From assembly GCA_964633725.1 (NCBI GenBank), contig CAZWHY010000066.1:1-9700 (forward strand): a stretch of DNA of 9,700 nt, written 5' to 3'. The translations under genes were made by a program, and so were the position numbers. Source of the DNA: Berkiella_A sp964633725 (GTDB lineage Bacteria; Pseudomonadota; Gammaproteobacteria; Berkiellales; Berkiellaceae). Below the pieces are notes generated by a model, which was not told the DNA's origin, ran no database searches, and saw only the letters and a list, made by a program, of their open reading frames with translations. Below, in pieces: positions 1 to 4,915 of the stretch; the stretch's first letter is position 1; each line of letters starts with the position of its first letter.

Positions 1-51
1 AATTTAAAGATTTGATTTTTTGTTACGTCAAGAGTGGGGGTAAATGACCGC

Positions 52-1662
52 TTACATTGGTTCTGCTAAAGCATTTTTTTTAGTATTAGTATCAATATCA
101 ATTACTTCTGTTTTAGTCGAAAAGACTCTTGGGGACTGTTCTTGCGGATCTAAGAAATGACAAGAGCACTGATACATTTGGTTTAATGTTTCATGTTTCC
201 TTATTATTTCCATGGCTGTCTGATTGTTTGGATGAATTGAGGTTAAAGGATATTTTATAACATTTAGATTAAGATCAGGGCGCCCCATAAGGAGACCTAA
301 AGCACTGATCACATTTTTTGTTATTCTCGAATAATTTATCTGTTGTAAAACCAAGTGTATCGGTGACAGATTGCGCGCTCCCCATGTGGCTTTATTCAGA
401 CCGTTCGTTTTGCCAGAGGTTAGCATTATTGACAAAACATCAAGATCGATGGGACTTTGGTTACAGATTATTTGCAATGGGTTTAATCCAAGTCTATTTT
501 GTAGGTTAGGGTTTGTTTTATTGCTTTGATATAAAGCTTTAATCATACTGAGCAAGGATCCTCGCACGTTATGTTGCCGAGATAACAAAGCGCTGGACTG
601 CAACTCATTGCACAGAACATGTAATGGCGTGTTTCCCTCCTTATCTTGTGCATTGATATCTATACTCTCAAACAGGAGTAACTCTGAAAATAAGTCCCAA
701 TTATAGGTTTTACATGCGATGTGGAGTAATGTCTCTTCATTTGAATTTCTAATGTTCGCATTACCGCCATAATCTAAATATTGACTGACTAGGTTTAAAT
801 ATGTAGCTACAGGGTAAGGAGTGGTAGTTGGTATATAACCAAAAATGCTTTCCTTTACAGCACCTCTTGAGATCCAATATGTATAATCTGTATGTTGGGT
901 ACGCGCTTGAAAATGCAGTTCTGTCTCCTTAAATCTACCATAGCATTCTTTCTTGCACGGTAATGTTGCACCATTTTTGCTTAACGTTTGAAATAGCTCC
1001 CGATTTCCTGACTGTAGACTAAGCCAAAGTGGGTTGCCGCCACCTTCGTAACTTCCATTGGGATCTGCTCCCTTGTCGAGAAGGGTGATCGCAATGGAAT
1101 TCATGTCTCGATTATTTTGACGAGCAAGACGGCATGCAGCCATTAAAGGTGTTTCTGATCTATTGTTACGGCAATCTATTGGAAATCCTTTTTTGAATAA
1201 ATAATCTAAGCCGGATATATTGGTTTCCTCTACCATAAGAAATACAAAATCTGGGCGGGAGCGAATAAGGAGCTCAATAGGTAGCGAGTTTTCTGTAAGA
1301 ATTTCTTCAAGAACATTCAATTTATTAAAATGTCTTCCTCTTAACATCAACAAATATGCATGCTCTAACAAATTTTGATTGTGACTTTCAAGATATCTGG
1401 TTGGAAGAAGAGCATTTAACAGTGCATTTAATTCAAATTCTTTCTCATTGCATATTAAATCTATAATTTTTTCAGCTGGCTTTGAAATACTTTGTTCAGG
1501 GTTATTAAGCCTCATTTTCGCATAATCGTTTTTATAGTATTGGCAAAGGATGTACCCAGCAAAGTCCTTACAGATCTTACTAGCGAAGGCCAAATATGAT
1601 TTGGACACCTTTCTTGTTTTGCTGGGGGATCCCTTAACCTTATTTGGAAATATTTGCAGCAT
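52..1662 (-). CDS. Ankyrin-repeat protein, candidate effector
   Basis: A 536-residue protein that probably acts by protein-protein contact through ankyrin repeats. Repeat-like stretches lie at about residues 150-200 (SETPLMAACRLA then LLDKGADPN), 208-235, 293-340 (EETLLHIACK then INAQDKEGN), 344-390 (NTPLHVLC) and 392-445 (GLNPLQIIC, LSPIHLVLQ). No catalytic domain, signal peptide or membrane segment is evident. Residues 1-145 are helical and unassigned, and the tail is polar. The frame stays open upstream to a TTG at 1710 and an ATG at 1680. I chose the ATG at 1662 because AAGG sits 5 nt before it, whereas the TTG falls about where a transcript from the putative promoter would begin. Ankyrin proteins are common secreted effectors in Legionella and Coxiella. 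An effector role here is inference, as no secretion signal can be proven. Confidence 0.8.
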   Translation of the reverse strand: MLQIFPNKVKGSPSKTRKVSKSYLAFASKICKDFAGYILCQYYKNDYAKMRLNNPEQSISKPAEKIIDLICNEKEFELNALLNALLPTRYLESHNQNLLEHAYLLMLRGRHFNKLNVLEEILTENSLPIELLIRSRPDFVFLMVEETNISGLDYLFKKGFPIDCRNNRSETPLMAACRLARQNNRDMNSIAITLLDKGADPNGSYEGGGNPLWLSLQSGNRELFQTLSKNGATLPCKKECYGRFKETELHFQARTQHTDYTYWISRGAVKESIFGYIPTTTPYPVATYLNLVSQYLDYGGNANIRNSNEETLLHIACKTYNWDLFSELLLFESIDINAQDKEGNTPLHVLCNELQSSALLSRQHNVRGSLLSMIKALYQSNKTNPNLQNRLGLNPLQIICNQSPIDLDVLSIMLTSGKTNGLNKATWGARNLSPIHLVLQQINYSRITKNVISALGLLMGRPDLNLNVIKYPLTSIHPNNQTAMEIIRKHETLNQMYQCSCHFLDPQEQSPRVFSTKTEVIDIDTNTKKNALAEPM

Positions 1663-1715
1663 AATGACCTTGCATCTCATCTTTCTAAGTAATGTCAGAC
1701 ATATTACCAACCAAT

Positions 1716-1743
1716 TGTATAAGTGTACAGTTTTTTTCTTTAA
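1716..1743 (-). promoter_or_regulatory. Possible promoter of the ankyrin gene
   Basis: Read on the minus strand, a -35-like TTAAAG (1738-1743) is followed after 16 nt by TATACA (1716-1721). This would start transcription near 1709, some 45 nt before the preferred ATG at 1662. The -35 match is weak and overlaps the 24-bp inverted repeat. Confidence 0.3.
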
Positions 1744-1764
1744 CTCTTTGATAGGTAAGCCACC
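1741..1764 (+). repeat. 24-bp inverted repeat, left copy
   Basis: The sequence starts TAACTCTTTGATAGGTAAGC and recurs inverted at 2510-2533 with 23 of 24 positions matching. The pair brackets all the insertion-sequence debris. Read toward the flanking genes, each copy lies just upstream of a gene pointing outward (ankyrin gene on the left, Sel1-like gene on the right). It may be a terminal inverted repeat or a duplicated upstream element. No target-site duplication is visible outside it. Confidence 0.75.
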
Positions 1765-1777
1765 AGTTTGACTGGTG
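1761..1777 (+). other. IS200-type left-end hairpin
   Basis: CACCAGT (1761-1767) and ACTGGTG (1771-1777) form a perfect 7-bp stem with a TTG loop. Subterminal hairpins of this shape are what TnpA of the IS200/IS605 family recognises on single-stranded DNA. The role is inferred from its position ahead of tnpA. Confidence 0.55.
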
Positions 1778-1785
1778 AGACTTCC

Positions 1786-1800
1786 AAGGCTTTGCCTTTT
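1786..1800 (+). terminator. Small terminator-like hairpin in the IS200 leader
   Basis: AAGGC, a TTT loop and GCCTT form a 5-bp stem followed by a few T residues. IS200 leaders are known to carry a terminator that shields tnpA from outside transcription, and the position fits. The stem is short and the T tract brief, so strength is doubtful. Confidence 0.35.
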
Positions 1801-1810
1801 AGATTCAGAG

Positions 1811-1894
1811 TCTTTCCATAAGACATATAGGATAATCCTCAGCTGGGCTTGCCGGCACCAATTTAAGAGGATAATCCTAATGTCTTATGAAAGA
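1811..1894 (+). promoter_or_regulatory. Long leader hairpin hiding the tnpA start
   Basis: The left arm (1811-1840, core CATAAGACAT then AATCCTC) pairs almost completely with the right arm (1867-1894, core GAGGATAATCC then ATGTCTTATG). Only a few bulges or mismatches interrupt about 27 pairs around a 26-nt loop. The right arm contains the AGAGGA ribosome binding site and the ATG at 1880, so both would be buried in the stem. Repression of tnpA by such a leader is established for IS200. Here it survives although tnpA is broken. Confidence 0.7.
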
Positions 1895-2092
1895 TTATGC
1901 CATTCAAGGTGGGATAGTAAGTACCATCTTGTTTTTGTACCGAAATTTAGAAGGAAGGTATTGTATGGAAAAATACGAAAGTTTTTAGCACCTGTTTTTC
2001 ATGAGTTGGCGAAGCAGCGAGAGTGCATGATAGTGGAGGTTCACATGGCGTTGTTGCGTGAATGCTGTTTAATCGCATATGTAGTATATTGA
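1880..2092 (+). pseudogene. tnpA: Truncated IS200-family transposase TnpA
   Basis: TnpA is a single-strand DNA transposase of the HUH/Y1 type, usually about 140-155 residues. Residues 1-56 here match the family N-terminus well: RWDSKYHLVFVPKFRRKVLYG is the classic opening block, followed by a helix ending CMIVEVHM. Homology stops at about 2047, just where the HUH motif (usually DHVHM-like) should begin. The remaining 14 residues to the stop at 2090-2092 are unrelated sequence. The His pair and catalytic Tyr are therefore missing and the product cannot be active. AGAGGA precedes the ATG but is sequestered in the leader hairpin. The break coincides with the start of another inverted-repeat element at 2047. 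Confidence 0.85.
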
Positions 2093-2144
2093 TTTAAAGT
2101 GCCAACCATATATTGTGCCAAGTAGGTATTCACGCAACAAGACG
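2047..2144. repeat. Short element with 13-bp inverted repeats
   Basis: TTGTTGCGTGAAT (2051-2063) is perfectly inverted at 2128-2140, about 65 bp apart. The left end with its preceding bases reads GGCGTTGTTGCGTGAAT, which resembles IS903-like ends of the IS5 family. The right end lacks the matching outer bases, and no target-site duplication is seen. It starts exactly where tnpA homology ends, so it may be an internally deleted insertion-sequence or MITE-like remnant that broke tnpA. It carries no coding capacity. Confidence 0.5.
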
Positions 2145-2393
2145 ATCTCAGAGTAATATTGTGAAATCAAGTCATAAAAAATATTAACGACGCTTACATA
2201 GCATATTAGGGAGCTCTGGTTCATAGGGAACACGCCACAAAAATGTGTATTAGTAAGAATGCGTCTAAAAGACAACATAAGAAATGTTCACCGTAGCCTC
2301 ATGAAAAATTTACGCGGTTGATATTGTGAATAATAAAGGTGTCGTTCCGAAATGCTTATCCAAGGTTGGGATAGCTGCCACCAACTAATATGT
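2145..2393. other. Non-coding remnant DNA
   Basis: No convincing gene is seen on either strand. Short open frames here, including a 69-codon minus-strand frame, have no recognisable family, no good ribosome binding site, and run across repeat boundaries. The missing 3' half of tnpA could not be found. The stretch is probably degraded mobile-element or intergenic sequence. Confidence 0.5.
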
Positions 2394-2425
2394 GCATTGC
2401 ATAGTTTGGATCTACTATGCAATGC
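2394..2425. repeat. Palindrome, copy 1 (upstream of Sel1-like gene)
   Basis: GCATTGCATAGT (2394-2405) and ACTATGCAATGC (2414-2425) form a perfect 12-bp stem around the loop TTGGATCT. A 29-nt core (2396-2424) is repeated exactly at 3436-3464, on the other side of the Sel1-like gene. No T tract follows, so it is not an ordinary terminator. Confidence 0.85.
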
Positions 2426-2509
2426 GGTAAGTCTCAGGTTTTACTAAACAAACTGCAAAAAGCTCTAACCTGTTGATTTATAATGGTGCATAAGGGTTCG
2501 CCCAGGACA

Positions 2510-2533
2510 GGTAGCTTACCTATCAAAGAGTTA
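2510..2533 (-). repeat. 24-bp inverted repeat, right copy
   Basis: This begins GGTAGCTTACCTATCAAAGA on the plus strand and is the reverse complement, bar one base, of 1741-1764. It ends 42 nt before the start of the Sel1-like gene, so it may also carry upstream signals for that gene. Confidence 0.75.
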
Positions 2534-2575
2534 CTGTCCATTTTCTAATTTCAATTTTTATTTGGAGTCATTCAT

Positions 2576-3322
2576 ATGCCAACACAACTGCCTGTGATAA
2601 ATCAAGAAACATTAAAGAAAACAGAAGATTTTTTGGAAGCACTCTATTCTTCTGAATTGGAATCTAGACCCCTTGTTAGCTACCGATACATTCTAGCAAA
2701 AAAGGCATTAAATAAACTTAAGGGTGATCGATTTATCCAGTCCTTCAATAGTGATGGATTGCAGGACAATGAACTTTATGAATCAGTATTTACAACTTTA
2801 ACCACCCTTGTTGGGCTTGATGAACAAAATCCAGACCAGAATCAATTTGATAAGCAAATTACCGCCTTTGCTTGCTTTTATCTGGGACAGTTTTACTATT
2901 TTGGTAGGGAGATAAAAACAAGTAATATCTTTTTCGTTAAAAGGGATGAAAACAAAGCGCTAGAATTATTTCAAAGAGCAGAAGTAGGAGCTTTTAATTT
3001 GGCAACAGCGTTTGTACAGCATATTGTCGAGTTTTCTAAATCAATCTCCAATTCTATTACTCCTACAAAGATACAGCCAAGCGCCCCAAAAATGAAGATA
3101 TCTAAAGCAGCTTTAAATAGTGCAACCTTAGATTTCAATCCTTTTGAAGAGAATCCTGATCCTTTTGTCGGTATACCTTTTGGCAACTCAATTTTACCAA
3201 CAACTGAGCAGTCAACTTTTGTGCCAGGATTTCTAAATTTTAATGAAGCAAATCAAAGTCAGCGCCAAGATTTTGCTTCATATAGCTGGGATCAAATTCC
3301 AAAACCCACAAACAGAAACTAA
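2576..3322 (+). CDS. Sel1-like repeat protein with disordered tail
   Basis: A 248-residue protein. Residues 95-150 look like one degenerate Sel1/TPR-like helical hairpin: AFACFYLGQFYYFG, then KALELFQRAEVGAFNLATAF. This type of repeat mediates protein contacts. Residues 1-90 are helical and unassigned. Residues 160-248 are Pro/Asn/Ser/Phe-rich and probably disordered, with NPF at 188-190 and DPF at 195-197. No signal peptide or membrane segment is present. The ATG is supported by GGAG 8 nt upstream. Sel1-like proteins are frequent among Legionella and Coxiella host-interaction proteins, and with the ankyrin gene nearby an effector role is plausible but unproven. It stands alone, bracketed by two 29-nt palindromes and followed 7 nt later by the first intergenic palindrome of the R family. 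Confidence 0.7.
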   Translation: MPTQLPVINQETLKKTEDFLEALYSSELESRPLVSYRYILAKKALNKLKGDRFIQSFNSDGLQDNELYESVFTTLTTLVGLDEQNPDQNQFDKQITAFACFYLGQFYYFGREIKTSNIFFVKRDENKALELFQRAEVGAFNLATAFVQHIVEFSKSISNSITPTKIQPSAPKMKISKAALNSATLDFNPFEENPDPFVGIPFGNSILPTTEQSTFVPGFLNFNEANQSQRQDFASYSWDQIPKPTNRN

Positions 3323-3329
3323 AAAAATC

Positions 3330-3367
3330 GTGAGGTTTCAGTAAATAGTTTTTTATTGTAATCTCAC
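3330..3367. repeat. Intergenic palindrome R1
   Basis: A 38-bp imperfect palindrome, starting GTGAGGTTTCAGTAAATAG and ending TTATTGTAATCTCAC. It begins 7 bp after the Sel1-like stop codon. It aligns without gaps to R2, R3, R4 and R6. Confidence 0.75.
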
Positions 3368-3435
3368 AGAGGTTGAAATCACAGCTCAGCTTGCAACCCA
3401 GTGATTGCCAAATCGTTTGATTTTACCATAAACCA

Positions 3436-3464
3436 ATTGCATAGTTTGGATCTACTATGCAATG
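3436..3464. repeat. Palindrome, copy 2 (downstream of Sel1-like gene)
   Basis: Identical over 29 nt to 2396-2424, including the loop TTGGATCT. The perfect stem is 10 bp (ATTGCATAGT with ACTATGCAAT). Start-to-start distance between the copies is 1,040 bp. Weak similarity (CAAGTC versus TAAGTC) continues just past the stem in both. Confidence 0.85.
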
Positions 3465-3526
3465 ACGCAAGTCCTTGAATCTTAAAAATAAATCTCAAAA
3501 TTCCTGTCTTTAAACTCAGAAGATAA

Positions 3527-3555
3527 ATGCTATGTTTGTGCCATAATTATAGCAT
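3527..3555. promoter_or_regulatory. Inverted repeat upstream of membrane-protein operon
   Basis: ATGCTAT (3527-3533) and ATAGCAT (3549-3555) are a perfect 7-bp inverted repeat with a 15-nt gap, 47 bp before the ATG at 3603. It could be an operator or a leader hairpin. I see no strong -10/-35 pair near it. Confidence 0.25.
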
Positions 3556-3602
3556 CATTACAAAATCTTTTATGTGAAGCCCATGTTTAGATTAGGTTTA
3601 AT

Positions 3603-4205
3603 ATGAATGATGTGAACAAAGAGAATATAAAGACTGATCTATCGCTCTCATGGAAAGAATTTTTCACATCTATGATATGGTTGTTTGGTTTTGGTGTGCT
3701 TGTTTATTTTGGAGCACAGTTCCTGACATTTTATACTGTTGATACAAGAGCAGATGAGTGGGTTGAATCCTGTACTGAGTATATGGTTATGTCTTATCAA
3801 CAAAGAGCTGAGGCTTCCTCAGAAAAAAAGGTCTCTTTTCGAAATTGTAAAATTGTCGCAAATAGAGCATTTTGCGACTTAAACCTAGTCGGCGATAAGG
3901 AAAATATTTATCAGAAAGCTTCTGATTCAAGGGGAAACGAAATATTTAGTTTAGTAAGAAAGCGATGTCCAATCATGTTGGATTTTGAAACAGGCGATAC
4001 AGCTATATATGAGATTGCCTTGAAACAAATAGAAAAGCAAGGGCCGTTGAACTTTATTGAGCGATTAATGCCAGCTGAAGATATAATAAAAAAGGCTCTT
4101 ATGAATAAATACAGTGGGTGTCAAGTGCTTAGATCTAAGGTAAGGCTTCAAAATGATAAAGGTAAGTGTTTCGATATCTTGCAATCTTATACTGCCACTC
4201 CATAG
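3603..4205 (+). CDS. Single-pass membrane protein, six cysteines
   Basis: A 200-residue protein of unknown family. A short polar N-terminus is followed by one strong membrane segment at about residues 23-45 (from SMIWLFGFGVLVYFGAQF) and then a soluble domain of some 155 residues. That domain has exactly six cysteines (57, 82, 91, 122, 173, 189). Paired disulfides would suit the periplasm, but charge distribution does not settle the topology. AGG lies 6 nt before the ATG. The stop is 25 bp before the next start, which has its own AAGGA site, so the two genes are probably cotranscribed. Because both products have one N-terminal membrane anchor, they may act at the envelope together. I do not recognise the domain and assign no function. 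Confidence 0.75.
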   Translation: MNDVNKENIKTDLSLSWKEFFTSMIWLFGFGVLVYFGAQFLTFYTVDTRADEWVESCTEYMVMSYQQRAEASSEKKVSFRNCKIVANRAFCDLNLVGDKENIYQKASDSRGNEIFSLVRKRCPIMLDFETGDTAIYEIALKQIEKQGPLNFIERLMPAEDIIKKALMNKYSGCQVLRSKVRLQNDKGKCFDILQSYTATP

Positions 4206-4230
4206 AAATTATTTTCAATAAGGACTGGCA

Positions 4231-4740
4231 ATGATTGAGATTTCATTAAATTCTGGGAGTCTAGTAGCTTGGATGGGGGCATTTGTAGCGGCGATATCTG
4301 CCTTTTTTACATATTCCCAGCAAACCTATGTAAAAAAAAGAAGTGCAGCAAAAGTTTATCCCCTTATTGAAGTGATTGAGAATTATGAAGAGTGGGGTGT
4401 TGCTTTTCAGTTAAAGAATACAGGCTTGCATGATGCTAAAAGCATATTTTTAAACTTGGATTCTATTGTTCAAATAAATGGAAATGATAAAAATAGTAAT
4501 ACTGAAAATTATTATTGCTTTTTAGAGTCACAAAGTAAAATACCAGAGCAACTAATACTTGGGATACCTTTAACCGGAGAGACTTATATTAAGGTGTCCT
4601 TAAAGTTTAGCGACGTGGTCACTGATGAAGTTAAAGATATCGTCATATGTTTAAAATACTGGAGGGAAGGGGACAGCTGGTATTGTTTGCCGCTTGATGA
4701 AAATGTTTTTGTTACAAGATGGTGTAGTTCCGGAAAATAA
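4231..4740 (+). CDS. Membrane-anchored protein with beta-rich domain
   Basis: A 169-residue protein. A membrane segment at about residues 9-28 is followed by KKR (35-37), which by the positive-inside rule places the C-terminal domain in the cytoplasm. Residues 43-160 look beta-rich. WGVAFQLKNTGLHDAKSI resembles the N-x-G-x-x-x-A strand pattern seen in many small Ig-like bacterial domains, though I cannot name a family. AAGGA lies 6 nt before the ATG. It is the second gene of a likely two-gene operon with 3603-4205. The last codons (W-C-S-S-G-K) and the stop are formed by the left arm of palindrome R2, so the native C-terminus may have been altered by acquisition of that repeat. Confidence 0.75.
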   Translation: MIEISLNSGSLVAWMGAFVAAISAFFTYSQQTYVKKRSAAKVYPLIEVIENYEEWGVAFQLKNTGLHDAKSIFLNLDSIVQINGNDKNSNTENYYCFLESQSKIPEQLILGIPLTGETYIKVSLKFSDVVTDEVKDIVICLKYWREGDSWYCLPLDENVFVTRWCSSGK

Positions 4741-4759
4741 TTGTTTACTGGAACCTAAC
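4722..4759. repeat. Intergenic palindrome R2, overlapping a stop codon
   Basis: A 38-bp copy with left arm GTGTAGTTCCGGAAAATAA and right arm TTGTTTACTGGAACCTAAC. The left arm lies inside the reading frame of the preceding gene and provides its TAA. The right arm is the copy closest to the deduced family consensus. Confidence 0.7.
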
Positions 4760-4763
4760 AGTC

Positions 4764-4851
4764 GCCTAGCTTATTGACACAGCTTGTCAGTGAGGTTTTG
4801 AGGGGGCACTAGGCTTTAAAGCCTTACATTAAAAAACTAATGGTGTATTAG
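4764..4851 (+). promoter_or_regulatory. Structured leader before the KAP NTPase gene
   Basis: The 175-bp gap holds several hairpins. GCCTAG (4764-4769) can pair with CTAGGC (4809-4814), enclosing TGACA/TGTCA (4775-4779, 4785-4789). AGGCTTTAAAGCCT (4811-4824) is a perfect 14-bp palindrome that competes for the same AGGC. CTAAT/ATTAG (4837-4841, 4847-4851) follows. A possible weak promoter is TTACAT (4824-4829) with TATTAG (4846-4851). A perfect TTGACA at 4774 has no partner -10. Function is inference. Confidence 0.3.
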
Positions 4852-4915
4852 AATATTCGAAGAAGCCAGATAAGCTCTCTGCATATGAGATTGTCATATA
4901 ACAAGGAAAGCCTGA

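Larger units (their letters stand above)
1761..2047 (+). mobile_element. IS200/IS605-family remnant, left part only
   Basis: This is the 5' portion of an IS200-like element. In order it contains a compact end hairpin (1761-1777), a small terminator-like hairpin (1786-1798), a long hairpin over the transposase start (1811-1894), and the first 56 codons of tnpA. This order matches the known architecture of IS200, whose leader blocks incoming transcription and its own translation. The 3' half, including the catalytic motifs and right-end hairpin, is not recognisable downstream. The outer left boundary is uncertain and could reach 1741. Confidence 0.65.

Noticed and set aside
318..509. 63-codon plus-strand open frame
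   Set aside because: Shadow of the ankyrin gene on the opposite strand, with no family match or ribosome binding site.
2069..2278. 69-codon minus-strand open frame
   Set aside because: Crosses the boundary of the 98-bp inverted-repeat element, has no recognisable motif, and lies in degraded mobile-element DNA.
2485..2512. tRNA-like T-arm (GGGTTCGCCC)
   Set aside because: No acceptor, D-arm or anticodon arm around it; only a 3-bp stem with a TTCG loop.
4774..4802. Promoter with perfect TTGACA at 4774
   Set aside because: No -10-like hexamer at 15-19 bp spacing, and the TTGACA lies in the TGACA/TGTCA hairpin.
4722..4895. Integron attC site after the membrane-protein operon (ACCTAAC at 4753 resembles an R'' box)
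   Set aside because: No matching GTTRRRY box follows within attC length, the R palindromes are too short and uniform, and no integrase is in the window.
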